Both the position numbers and the translations under genes were made by a program. This document shows, in pieces, positions 16,051-24,771 of a stretch of 49,769 nucleotides of DNA. Position 1 is the stretch's first letter; each line of letters begins with the position of its first letter. Origin of the DNA: Amycolatopsis circi (GTDB taxonomy: Bacteria; Actinomycetota; Actinomycetes; Mycobacteriales; Pseudonocardiaceae); contig NZ_PQIA01000062.1 of the NCBI RefSeq assembly GCF_003385235.1, forward strand, positions 1-49,769, given 5' to 3'. Under the pieces are notes generated by a model. It searched no databases. It saw only the letters and a list, made by a program, of their open reading frames with translations, and was not told where the DNA came from.

Positions 16051-17499
16051 TCACGCTTCGGCAGTCACCGTTTCCACAGCGGTAGCCGAAGCAGGCCCGA
16101 AGACCTCTCGCGGCTCCGGAAACACCTTCACCAGCACCGGATACGCGATCGCGGCCGTGCACAGCGTCACCACCAGGCTGATGTCCACCCCACCCGCGAT
16201 CCCGGCCAGCGGTCCGGTGATCATCGGCGTATTCGCGCACAGCAGACCCAGTGCGGTGGCCGGGATCCAGGCCGCCATCGCGCGCCAGTTGACGCCTCGG
16301 TGGAACCAGTACCGTCCGCCGGTGCGGCCTTCGTTGAACACCTGCAGGTCGGCGGGGTCGTAGTAGCCGCGGCGTTGCACGTAGCCGATCATCATGATGA
16401 CCATCCACGGCGACGTGCACAGCACGATCAGCGTCGCGAACGCGTTGATGCTGGACACCATGTCGAGCACGAAATTCCCGACGAAGATGAACAGCACGCT
16501 CAGCGTCCCGATCAGCAGCGTCGCCCGGACGCGGGACAGGCGCGGGAAGATCGAGCTGAAGTCCAGGCCGGTGCCGTACAACGCGGTGGTGCCGGTGGAC
16601 AATCCGCCGATCAGGGCGACCACGATCAGCGGGATCGCGTACCAGAGCGGGGAAATCGCGGTCAGGCCGGTGACGTAGTCGGCCGGGTCGGCGACCAGGG
16701 TGGCGGTCGCGATGCCGAAGCCGAACGGCAGCAGCGTCGCCAGTTGGGCGAGGAACGGCGCGGCCAGCATCGAGCGCCGCGAGTGGGTCGCGGGGATGTA
16801 GCGCGACCAGTCGCCGAGGAACGCGCCGAACGAGATCGGGTTCGCCATCACGGTCAGCACGGCAAGGATCCACGTCGGCCAGAAGGTGCCGAGGGCGAAG
16901 TTGCCGCTGCCGGTGAACGACGGGTCGAACGAACCGCCGTAGGCGAAAATCCCCACCAGCATGATGAGCGTGCCCAGCGTCACGGCGACCCGGTTGACCA
17001 GCAGCATGAAGCGGTAGCCGTAGATGCACACGACGAGGACGGCGATCGCGATCACGCCGTACGCGACCGCGCGCAGGACCGGGCCGCCGTCGATGCCGAA
17101 AAGCCGTTGTGCCGCACCGGCTACCGCGTCGCCGCTCACCCACACCGAGATCGCGAAGAAGGTGATCGCGGTGAGCAGCGACAGGAACGAGCCGACGCAC
17201 CGGCCGACCACGCCGAAGTGCGCGCCGGACGAAACCGCGTTGTTGGTGCGGGTGAGGGGGCCGAACAGAGCCATCGGGGACAGCACGAGCGCGCCGAGCA
17301 CTACACCTACGACAGTCGCGGCGAGGGCAGCCCAGAAGCTCAGCCCGTACGCGATCGGCAGCGTGCCCAGGATGATCGTGGCGAACGTGTTGGCCCCGCC
17401 GAACGCGAGCCGGAACAGGTCGCGCGGCCGGGACGTCTGCTCGGCGACCGGGATCGGCGCGATGCCGTGCTGTTCGACCTCGGTGACTTTGTCGCTCAT
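16051..17499 (-). CDS. NCS1-family nucleobase/cation symporter-like permease
   Basis: 482 residues with about 12 spans. The N-terminal FGGANTFATIILGTLPIAYGLSF and the mid-protein ANPISFGAFLGDWSRYIP are signatures of NCS1 transporters (cytosine, allantoin, thiamine precursors). A soluble N-terminal stretch of about 25 residues precedes the first span. It is the last gene of a six-gene minus-strand operon, and its ATG shares one base with the upstream dehydrogenase stop (TAATG). The neighbours handle guanidino compounds, so the substrate may be a guanidino or related nitrogen compound rather than a nucleobase; this is inference. Confidence 0.82.
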   Translation of the reverse strand: MSDKVTEVEQHGIAPIPVAEQTSRPRDLFRLAFGGANTFATIILGTLPIAYGLSFWAALAATVVGVVLGALVLSPMALFGPLTRTNNAVSSGAHFGVVGRCVGSFLSLLTAITFFAISVWVSGDAVAGAAQRLFGIDGGPVLRAVAYGVIAIAVLVVCIYGYRFMLLVNRVAVTLGTLIMLVGIFAYGGSFDPSFTGSGNFALGTFWPTWILAVLTVMANPISFGAFLGDWSRYIPATHSRRSMLAAPFLAQLATLLPFGFGIATATLVADPADYVTGLTAISPLWYAIPLIVVALIGGLSTGTTALYGTGLDFSSIFPRLSRVRATLLIGTLSVLFIFVGNFVLDMVSSINAFATLIVLCTSPWMVIMMIGYVQRRGYYDPADLQVFNEGRTGGRYWFHRGVNWRAMAAWIPATALGLLCANTPMITGPLAGIAGGVDISLVVTLCTAAIAYPVLVKVFPEPREVFGPASATAVETVTAEA

Positions 17500-18905
17500 T
17501 ACTCGAACCTCGTCATCACGTGCTTGACGCGGGTGTACTCGGCGAACGAGTACGCCGAGAGGTCCTTGCCGTGCCCGGAGTGGCCGAACCCGCCGTGCGG
17601 CATTTCGGCGGTCAGCGGGCCGTGCGTGTTCACCCACACGCAGCCGAAATCGAGGTCGCGCGACACCCGGGCGACGCGGGCGACGTCGTTCGTCCACACC
17701 GAAGAAGCGAGGCCATACGGGACGCCGTTGGCCAGCTCCAGCGCTTCCGTCTCGTCGGCGAACGACTGGACGGTGATGACTGGGGCGAAGATTTCTTCCT
17801 GAACCAGTTCGTCGTCCTGGCGGAGTCCGGACACGACGGTCGGCGCGAGCTGGAAGCCCGGTCCGGTCGCGGTGCCGCCGGTTTCGATGCGGGCGTGCGA
17901 CGGCAACCGCTCCAGGAGCCCGAGGACGCGGTCGAGCTGGGCGCGGCTGTTGAGTGGGCCGTAATCGACATCTGGACGGCGGGTGGCGGCTGTTTTCGTC
18001 AGCGCGGCAACAAATTCGTCGTGGATGCTCTGGTGCACCAGCACGCGGCTGCCCGCGGTGCAGTCCTGTCCGGCGTTGTAGAACGCGGCGTCGGCGATCC
18101 GCTCGGCGGTGTCGGCGACGTCGGTGTCCGGGAAGACCAGCAGGGGAGCGTTGCCGCCCAGCTCCAGGTGGGTGCGCTTGAGGTCGGCCGCGGCGACAGT
18201 GGCCACGTCGATGCCGGCGCGCGTCGAGCCGGTGATGGACACCAGGTCGGTGTTCGGATGCCGGACCAGCGCGCGGCCGGTTTCGCGGTCGCCGCACAGG
18301 ACGTTGAACACGCCGGGCGGCAGGAATTCCGCCGCGGTTTCGGCCAGCAGCACCGCGGTGGACGGCGTGGTTTCCGCGGGCTTGAGCACCACGGTGTTGC
18401 CCGCGGCGAGCGCCGGACCGATCTTCCAGACGGCCATCATCAGCGGGTAGTTCCACGGCGCGATCTGCGCGCACACACCGATCGGCTCGCGGCGGATCAC
18501 CGACGTGTGCCCGGCCAGGTATTCGCCCGCGCCGGTGCCTTCGAGCTGCCGGGCCGCACCGGCGAAGAACCGCAGCGTGCTCACGCATTCCGGGATTTCC
18601 TCGTCCAGCATGACCGAACGGACCTTGCCGGTCTCGCGGACCTCTGCGTCGGCGAATTCTTCCGCGCGGGCTTCCAGCGCGTCGGCGATCTTGAGCAGGG
18701 CTTCCTGACGCTGCGCGGGCGTGCTGCGCCGCCACGACTGGAACGCGCGCGCCGCCGATTCCGTCGCGAGGTCGATCTCATTCCGTCCGGAAAGGACACT
18801 CGTGCCGAAGACCTTGCCGGTGGCCGGGTCGGTCAGCTCGAGGGTCGCCTCGGTGTCGGACATGTCGACCAAAGCACCGCCGACGAAGTTGCGGATGTGG
18901 GTCAC
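17499..18905 (-). CDS. Gamma-aminobutyraldehyde / 4-guanidinobutyraldehyde dehydrogenase-like
   Basis: 468 residues. The general base is E248 (HLELGGNAP) and the nucleophile C282 (NAGQDCTAGSR). The C-terminal GGFGHSGHGKDLSAYSFAEY, followed by TRVKHVM, is the pattern of gamma-aminobutyraldehyde dehydrogenases (PatD/Prr type). It starts with GTG overlapping the stop of the upstream thiamine-diphosphate enzyme (GTGA) and ends in a one-base overlap with the permease. With a 2-ketoarginine decarboxylase upstream, the expected substrate is 4-guanidinobutanal, giving 4-guanidinobutyrate (KauB-like step). Family is sure; exact aldehyde is inferred. Confidence 0.82.
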   Translation of the reverse strand: MTHIRNFVGGALVDMSDTEATLELTDPATGKVFGTSVLSGRNEIDLATESAARAFQSWRRSTPAQRQEALLKIADALEARAEEFADAEVRETGKVRSVMLDEEIPECVSTLRFFAGAARQLEGTGAGEYLAGHTSVIRREPIGVCAQIAPWNYPLMMAVWKIGPALAAGNTVVLKPAETTPSTAVLLAETAAEFLPPGVFNVLCGDRETGRALVRHPNTDLVSITGSTRAGIDVATVAAADLKRTHLELGGNAPLLVFPDTDVADTAERIADAAFYNAGQDCTAGSRVLVHQSIHDEFVAALTKTAATRRPDVDYGPLNSRAQLDRVLGLLERLPSHARIETGGTATGPGFQLAPTVVSGLRQDDELVQEEIFAPVITVQSFADETEALELANGVPYGLASSVWTNDVARVARVSRDLDFGCVWVNTHGPLTAEMPHGGFGHSGHGKDLSAYSFAEYTRVKHVMTRFE

Positions 18906-20545
18906 GAGTGCTCCAAATGGGTTGGGGCGAACATCTTCAGCAGCGCGGGAAGCACGACGACGGACGGGCCGGGAGTGCGCAGCGCGTCGGCGAGGTCGGT
19001 GCGGACAGTGTCCACAGTGGTCTTTCGGGCGGGGATGCCGAACGACTCGGCCAGCGCGACGAAATCCGGTCGCGGCAGCTCGGTCGCGGTGGTCTGGCCG
19101 AACGCGCCGGTGAGGTATTCGCGCAGGATGCCGTAGCCGCCGTCATCGATGACCAGCCACGTGACGTCGAGCTGGTGCTGCACGGCGGTGGCCAGCTCGG
19201 CCAGTCCGTACATCGCGCCGCCGTCACCCGAAACCGCCAGCGATCGCACACCCGCCGCGGCAGCACCGAGTGCGCCGGGCAGGCCGTAGCCGAGACCGCC
19301 CGCACCCTGCGCCGTGTGGATCGGCGCCCCGTCCGGATTCCACACTGACCACGCCCAGTAGGCCGCGATTGTCATGTCCCAGAAGGTTTGCGTGCCGTCG
19401 GGGAGGGCGGCGCGGATGTCGTCGAGCAGCTTCCGCTCCGCGGCGAGCGGCTGACTGTCCAACCTGGACTCCACGCGGGCGAGCAGATCCTTCACCGCCG
19501 CTTCGGCGCGACCATCTGCGGTGCGCGGCGTGAGCTGGTCAAGCAGCGCGCGGAGGGTGTGCCGGATGTCCGCGTGCAGCGCGAGCGCGGGGTAGTTCGA
19601 CTCCAGTTTCCCGAGATCCGCTTCCACCTGCACGATCCGGCCGCGCGGTGCGAACTCGCGGTAGTTGCTGGACAACTCGCCCAGTCCGGAGCCGAGTACC
19701 AGCAGAACGTCGGCGTCGGAGAGGAATTCCGTGGTGTGCCAGTCTTCCATCCACGATTGCGCGGACAGCTCGTGGTCCCAGGCGAAAACGCCCTTGCCGC
19801 CGAACGTCGACACCACCGGCGCGCGCAGGGTTTCGGCGAGCTGGCGCAGCTCGTCGTGCGCCCCGGAACGCAGCGCGCCGCCACCGGCGAGAATCACTGG
19901 ATTCTTCGCTGCGTCAAGGAGTTTCGCCGCAGAGTCCACCAGCTCCGGCAACGGTTCGAGCGGAGCCGGAGCCGCGGTCACGCTGGTCAACTGTGGCAGG
20001 TTCGCCGCGGCGAGCAGCACGTCTTGCGGGATTTCCACCCATACCGGCCCGTACGGCGCGGTCGAGGCGGATTCCCACGCCTCGCGCAGCGCGGTCGGGA
20101 TCTGGCTGATCGACCGGACCACGTGCACCGACTTCACGACATCGCGGAAGCTGGCCTGCTGGTCCGGCAGTTCGTGCAGGTAACCGTGCCGTCCGCCGCC
20201 GAGCCCGGCGACCGGGATCTGGCTGGAGATCCCGAGCACCGGCACCGAGGCCGCGCGCGATTCCTGCAGCGACGCCAGCGTGAGCAGCGCGCCGGGGCCG
20301 GTCGACACGATCATCGGCGTGACCGGCACCGGGCCGTGCGGATCGGCGGCGAGCCGGGCGCGCGCGTGGCCGTCCGCGGCGAAGGCGAGGTTGTTCTCCA
20401 CTCGCGAGCTGACCACGCGCAGGTCGTCCGCGCGGCGCAGCGCCTCGAACAGGCCGAGCGCGTGCTGTCCGGGCAGGCCGAACACGGTGTCCGCACCGAG
20501 CGCCCGCAGCGTCTCTACGACAACGTCGCCGCCGATCCGGGTCAT
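18902..20545 (-). CDS. Thiamine-diphosphate enzyme, probable 5-guanidino-2-oxopentanoate decarboxylase (AruI-like)
   Basis: 547 residues in the acetolactate synthase superfamily. The N-terminal pyrimidine-binding domain has the catalytic Glu (E50, SSRVENNLAFAADGHARA). The C-terminal domain has the diphosphate motif, starting VSGDGGAMYGLAELATA and continuing to IDDGGYGILREYL; the usual NN is DD here. Length and context (agmatinase-family hydrolase upstream, aminobutyraldehyde-type dehydrogenase downstream, all overlapping) fit AruI of the arginine transaminase pathway, which turns 2-ketoarginine into 4-guanidinobutanal and CO2. Alternatives are another 2-oxoacid decarboxylase or an ALS-like synthase. 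It overlaps the hydrolase gene by ATGA. Confidence 0.72.
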   Translation of the reverse strand: MTRIGGDVVVETLRALGADTVFGLPGQHALGLFEALRRADDLRVVSSRVENNLAFAADGHARARLAADPHGPVPVTPMIVSTGPGALLTLASLQESRAASVPVLGISSQIPVAGLGGGRHGYLHELPDQQASFRDVVKSVHVVRSISQIPTALREAWESASTAPYGPVWVEIPQDVLLAAANLPQLTSVTAAPAPLEPLPELVDSAAKLLDAAKNPVILAGGGALRSGAHDELRQLAETLRAPVVSTFGGKGVFAWDHELSAQSWMEDWHTTEFLSDADVLLVLGSGLGELSSNYREFAPRGRIVQVEADLGKLESNYPALALHADIRHTLRALLDQLTPRTADGRAEAAVKDLLARVESRLDSQPLAAERKLLDDIRAALPDGTQTFWDMTIAAYWAWSVWNPDGAPIHTAQGAGGLGYGLPGALGAAAAGVRSLAVSGDGGAMYGLAELATAVQHQLDVTWLVIDDGGYGILREYLTGAFGQTTATELPRPDFVALAESFGIPARKTTVDTVRTDLADALRTPGPSVVVLPALLKMFAPTHLEHS

Positions 20546-21495
20546 GCGTCGCGTCCCAGCGCCAGCAGGCTGACCAGGTCGTAAGCGACGTGCGAAGCGG
20601 CGACTGCGGTGATCTCGGCGTGGTCATAGGCCGGGGCCAATTCCACGACGTCCGCGCCGACGAGGTTGAGCCCGCGAAGGCCGCGCAGGATCTCCAGCAG
20701 TTCGCGGCTGGTCATGCCGCCCGCCTCCGGCGTGCCGGTGCCGGGCGCGTGCGCGGGGTCGAGCACGTCGATGTCCACGGACACGTACAGCGGACGGTCG
20801 CCGATGCGCTGGCGAAGCGCGTCCACGGTCTCGTCGATGCCGCGGCGCAGTACGTCGCCGGAGGTGACGATGCCGAAGCCGAGGCGACGGTCCTCTTCGA
20901 GGTCACGCTTGCCGTACAGCGGGCCGCGCGTGCCCACGTGCGAAACGGCGCTGGTGTCGAGAATGCCTTCTTCGACCGCGCGACGGAACGGCGTGCCGTG
21001 CGTGTACGGCTCGCCGAAGTAGGTGTCCCAGGTGTCGAGGTGGGCGTCGAAGTGAAGCAGCGCGACGGGACCGTGCTTCTTCGCGGCAGCGCGCAGCAGC
21101 GGGAGCGCGATGGTGTGGTCACCGCCGACAGTCACCAGCTTCGTCTCGCCCGCGGTGAGCGTTTCGGCTTCCTGCTGCAGCTTCTCGATTGCTTCGCCGA
21201 TGTGGAACGGGTTGACCGCGATGTCGCCGGCGTCGACGACCTGCTTCTCGGCGAACGGCGAAACGTCCAGACCCGGGTGGTACGGCCGCAGCAGCCGGCT
21301 CGCTTCGCGCAGCGCCGAAGGACCGAACCGCGCACCGGGGCGGTAGGACACGCCGGAGTCGAACGGCACGCCGACCACGGCTACGTCGGCACTCGGCACT
21401 TCGTCGATCCGCGGCAGCCGCGCGAATGTCGCGAAGCCGGCGAAGCGCGGGATCTGCGATGAGTCGAGCGGGCCGACCGGACGCTGTTCACTCAC
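20542..21495 (-). CDS. Agmatinase-family ureohydrolase, probable guanidinobutyrase
   Basis: 317 residues starting with GTG. The binuclear manganese ligands of the ureohydrolase family are all present: H127 (GGDHT), D150, H152 and D154 (HFDAHLDTWD), D241 and D243 (SVDIDVLDPAHAPGTGTPE). The reaction is release of urea from a guanidino group. Agmatinases, guanidinobutyrases and guanidinopropionases cannot be separated by these motifs alone. The coupled decarboxylase and aldehyde dehydrogenase suggest 4-guanidinobutyrate to GABA plus urea (GbuA-like). It overlaps the genes on both sides by 4 bp, so expression is tightly coupled. Confidence 0.85.
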   Translation of the reverse strand: MSEQRPVGPLDSSQIPRFAGFATFARLPRIDEVPSADVAVVGVPFDSGVSYRPGARFGPSALREASRLLRPYHPGLDVSPFAEKQVVDAGDIAVNPFHIGEAIEKLQQEAETLTAGETKLVTVGGDHTIALPLLRAAAKKHGPVALLHFDAHLDTWDTYFGEPYTHGTPFRRAVEEGILDTSAVSHVGTRGPLYGKRDLEEDRRLGFGIVTSGDVLRRGIDETVDALRQRIGDRPLYVSVDIDVLDPAHAPGTGTPEAGGMTSRELLEILRGLRGLNLVGADVVELAPAYDHAEITAVAASHVAYDLVSLLALGRDA

Positions 21496-22943
21496 TGGGT
21501 CAACTCCTGTCGGGTTTCGGATGCGCTGAGATCTTCAGCGGCTTCGGAGCCGTGCAAACGTTGTGTCCACACGGAAAGAATGCTGTCCGGCGTACGCGGT
21601 GTCGCGAGGCTGACGCCGATGTACACGACAAGGCTGACGCCGAGACCCCAATAAATCGGACTGTTGGCCGCAACCCCGTCGATGATCATGAAGGCGATGA
21701 CGGACACCGTCCCGGCCACCATCGACGCGTACGCGCCTTCGCGAGTACCGCGCTTCCAGAACAGCGCGCCGATGATCGTGACGAGCAGGCCGCCGACGAG
21801 GATGTCGTACGCGATGGTGAGCGCGTTGACGACGTCGTCCACGAGCATTGCGATACCGATGGCCACGATGCCCAGCACAAGTGTCGTCACTCGGTTACGC
21901 AAGACCTCGCCGCTCTTAAGACCGATCTTGCGGAACAGGTCCGAAGTCGTCGTAGTAGCGCACGCGATCAGCGCGCCGCTCGAGGTCGACATCAGCGCGG
22001 ACAGCGCCGCGGCGAGCACGAGACCGCGTACGCCGGTGGGCAGCAGCCGTTCGGCGATGGTGGCGAAGGCGTCCTGCGCGCTGCCGAGATCCGGGTACAG
22101 CACCTTCGCCGCCGTACCGATCAGCGCGCCCGCGATGCCGTAGACGAGGCAGTAGACGCCGGAGATGATGCCGCCGCCGGTCGCGACGCGCGGGGTGCGC
22201 GCGGTGAACACGCGCTGCCAGATGTCCTGCCCGATCAACAACCCGAAGGTGTAGATCAGGAAGTAGGTCAGGATCGTCTCGCCGCCGATCGAGGTGAACT
22301 CGAAGTACGACGCGTCCAGCTTCTGGGCCATTCCGCTGAAGCCGCCTGCCGACACGAGCGCGATCGGCAGCAGCACGAACAGGATGCCGATCGTCTTGAT
22401 CACGAACTGCGCGATGTCGGTCAGCGTGATCGACCACATGCCGCCGAGCACCGAGTACAGCACCACGATCGACCCGCCGATCGCGATCCCGGCCCAGCTC
22501 GGGATCGAGAACAGCACCTTGAAGATCGACGCGAACGCCAGCGTCGAGGTGACCGTGAGCATCAGCGTGTAGCCCCACATCACCACGCCGGACACCGCGC
22601 TCGCGCGGCCGCCGTAGCGCAGGTCGAGCATCTCGCCGACGGTGTAGACGCGCAGTTTCACCAGCCGCCGCGCGAAAACCGCGTGCAGCACCAGGATCCC
22701 GACGCCGATCGTGATCACCAGCCATGCGCCGGAGATGCCGTAGGTGTAGCCGAGCTTCACGCCGCCGACGGTCGAGGCGCCGCCGAGCACGACGGCCGAC
22801 ATCGTGCCGGAGTACATGAACCAGCCGAGCCGCCGTCCGGCGACCAGGTAGTCGGATTTGGTCTTGGCCAGCCGGAGGCCTATCCAGCCGACCCCGATCA
22901 TGCCCGCGATGTACAGCGCGATCACCGCATAGTCGCCGCCCAC
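21492..22943 (-). CDS. Sodium:solute symporter (SSS) family transporter
   Basis: 483 residues with about 13 spans. DYLVAGRRLGWFMYSGTMSA and LGGASTVGGVKLGYTYGISG are typical of the SSS fold (proline, pantothenate, urea type). The central FGLLIGQDIWQRVFTARTPR and ALSALMSTSSGALIACATTT complete the pattern. GTG at 22943 follows AAGGAGGA. It is the first gene of the guanidino operon, so it probably imports the pathway substrate with Na+. It is divergent from the PucR regulator with a palindrome in between. Confidence 0.85.
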   Translation of the reverse strand: MGGDYAVIALYIAGMIGVGWIGLRLAKTKSDYLVAGRRLGWFMYSGTMSAVVLGGASTVGGVKLGYTYGISGAWLVITIGVGILVLHAVFARRLVKLRVYTVGEMLDLRYGGRASAVSGVVMWGYTLMLTVTSTLAFASIFKVLFSIPSWAGIAIGGSIVVLYSVLGGMWSITLTDIAQFVIKTIGILFVLLPIALVSAGGFSGMAQKLDASYFEFTSIGGETILTYFLIYTFGLLIGQDIWQRVFTARTPRVATGGGIISGVYCLVYGIAGALIGTAAKVLYPDLGSAQDAFATIAERLLPTGVRGLVLAAALSALMSTSSGALIACATTTTSDLFRKIGLKSGEVLRNRVTTLVLGIVAIGIAMLVDDVVNALTIAYDILVGGLLVTIIGALFWKRGTREGAYASMVAGTVSVIAFMIIDGVAANSPIYWGLGVSLVVYIGVSLATPRTPDSILSVWTQRLHGSEAAEDLSASETRQELTQ

Positions 22944-22986
22944 GGGTCCTCCTTGAAACGGGGTGGGGTTCTTGCGGGACACCGTA

Positions 22987-23000
22987 GGGTCGGGCGACCC
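22987..23000. promoter_or_regulatory. Palindromic operator candidate between symporter operon and pucR-type gene
   Basis: GGGTCG-GG-CGACCC lies 44 bp upstream of the symporter GTG and about 50 bp upstream of the preferred pucR start. The position suits a PucR or other dimeric regulator acting on both promoters. Confidence 0.4.
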
Positions 23001-23050
23001 CGCGGCGGCATGGGACGATGTATCCAGGACTTCGCAGAAGATTGGCTGAA

Positions 23051-24535
23051 ATGACCCACCTCGACGTGCTGTTGCCCGCGGAGGTGACAGTTCCACTACG
23101 CACCGTCGCGGGCAACCCGGAGCTGGCGCTCGACGTCGTGCCCGAAACACTGCGCCCGGGAGCCCTGGACCGGCCGGTGCGGTGGGCGCACGTGAGCGAA
23201 CTCGCCGACCCCGCGCCCTACCTGGTGGGTGCCGAACTTGTGCTGACCGCAGGCGTCAATCTGCCGAAGGACGCCGACCGCTACGTCCGAGGTTTGCGCG
23301 ACGCGGGCGTCACCGCGCTCGGCTTCGGCCTCACCCCGACGGTTTCGGAAACCCTGCCTCCTTCGCTGCGCGACGCCTGCGCGGAGCACGGTCTGCCGCT
23401 GCTGGTTGTTCCGCCCGCGACGCCGTTCCTGGCGATCAACCGCGCCGTCGCGGTCGCGCTGGCCGAGGCGGGGCGGCACGAAGAACGACGGCTGGCCGAA
23501 GGCCGCGAAGCGCTGACGCGAGCCGCAGGCGGCGGTCTAGGGGAGTTGGTCACCGCGCTCGCCGGACGCCTCCGCGGGTGGGTCGCCATGGTCGGTGCCG
23601 GAGACGTATTGGCGGCTGGCTACGACGCACCGCAGCCGTTGCCGTCGCCGGTGAAGGAACTGCTCGCGACCTTGCGCGCTCGCTCCGGAATCCGCATCGC
23701 CTCCACCGAATTGCCCGACGGCACGCACGTCGTCGCGCAGCCGGTGTACCCGCAAGCGACCGCCGCGCACCTGGTCGTGGTCGGCCGGGCGCAGCGGTTC
23801 GACAGCGGAGACCGGGCGATCCTGGCCGTCGGCGCGGCGCTGCTGGGTCTGGTCGGCCGCGCCGGATCGGACAGCGCGGAACTCGGTGCCGCAGCCACCG
23901 CGTTGCTGCTCGGCGGCCCTGGTGCGGACGCCCTCGCCGGAGTGGTCGGCGGCGACCAGGCCCGGTTGGTCGCCGGAGTCGCCCACCGACGCGGCCCGGA
24001 AGCACTCGCCCGGCGCCCGGACTGGCTGCGCGCCCGCCTCGACACCCCGCTGGTCCAAGTCCTGCCCGGCCCCCGGTTCTACGCCATCACTGGCGAGCTT
24101 GGCGACCTGGACGGCCTCCTCGAACACGGCTGGCTAGCGGTAGCGAGTCCGCCGCATCCCGCCGCCGACCTCCCCGCTGCTGTCGCGGAAACCGAATTGC
24201 TGCTCGCCCGCGCCCGTGCGCTGGCCCGTCCGCTGGCCGCCAGCGCCGACCCGCTCGGCTTCGACCAGCTGATCCCGCCCGCCGCGGCCGGCGCGTTCGC
24301 TGATCGGCTGCTGGCTCCGCTGCGCGAACTGGACCGCGCGCACGGTCGAGAGCTGGTGCCGACGCTGCGGACTTGGCTGGCGCACCACGGCAGCTGGGAC
24401 CGCACCGCCACCGAACTCGACGTGCACCGCAACAGCGTGCGGCACCGGATCGGACAAGTGGAACGAGCACTGGACGTCGAGCTGGCCGATCCGGAAACGC
24501 GGATGCGACTGTGGTTCGCGTTGCGGTGGGGGTGA
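23051..24535 (+). CDS. PucR-family transcriptional regulator
   Basis: 494 residues from ATG at 23051; an upstream in-frame ATG at 23018 would add 11 residues. The N-terminal PucR purine-catabolism-type sensor domain covers about 1-150. The C-terminal helix-turn-helix reads TLRTWLAHHGSWDRTATELD, then VHRNSVRHRIGQVERALDVEL, the classical PucR/CdaR HTH_30 motif. It is divergent from the guanidino operon and is the natural candidate to control it in response to a pathway compound. PucR proteins usually act as activators of nitrogen-compound catabolism. Confidence 0.85.
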   Translation: MTHLDVLLPAEVTVPLRTVAGNPELALDVVPETLRPGALDRPVRWAHVSELADPAPYLVGAELVLTAGVNLPKDADRYVRGLRDAGVTALGFGLTPTVSETLPPSLRDACAEHGLPLLVVPPATPFLAINRAVAVALAEAGRHEERRLAEGREALTRAAGGGLGELVTALAGRLRGWVAMVGAGDVLAAGYDAPQPLPSPVKELLATLRARSGIRIASTELPDGTHVVAQPVYPQATAAHLVVVGRAQRFDSGDRAILAVGAALLGLVGRAGSDSAELGAAATALLLGGPGADALAGVVGGDQARLVAGVAHRRGPEALARRPDWLRARLDTPLVQVLPGPRFYAITGELGDLDGLLEHGWLAVASPPHPAADLPAAVAETELLLARARALARPLAASADPLGFDQLIPPAAAGAFADRLLAPLRELDRAHGRELVPTLRTWLAHHGSWDRTATELDVHRNSVRHRIGQVERALDVELADPETRMRLWFALRWG

Positions 24536-24732
24536 ACGCGAGTGTCCATTCAGGTCTTGCGCCCTGGTTCGCTCTCGGCAACTCCGGCGTGGCCAACGAC
24601 ATCCGCGAATTCGTCGCGAACGAAACCACCTGCGACAGCGGTCGAAACGCGGAGCTGTCCCCACAAAACTCGGAGACGGAGGACTTCCGCCGTCCGAGCC
24701 GATCCGCCCGCTTGTCCCCGCGTCGCATGACT

Positions 24733-24750
24733 CTCTCAGGTGCTCTCAGG
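24733..24750 (+). promoter_or_regulatory. Direct repeat CTCTCAGG x2, OmpR-type binding site candidate
   Basis: CTCTCAGG occurs at 24733-24740 and 24743-24750, exactly one helical turn apart, 22 bp before the response-regulator GTG. Tandem half-sites with 10-11 bp spacing are what winged-helix OmpR-family regulators bind, so this could be an autoregulation site. Confidence 0.45.
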
Positions 24751-24771
24751 AAACTATGGGATTGTGGGCTG

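Noticed and set aside
21426..23054. Long open plus-strand frame antisense to the symporter (about 540 residues)
   Set aside because: Composition is dominated by Asp/Arg/His/Gln with no recognisable domain. It is the shadow of the SSS transporter.
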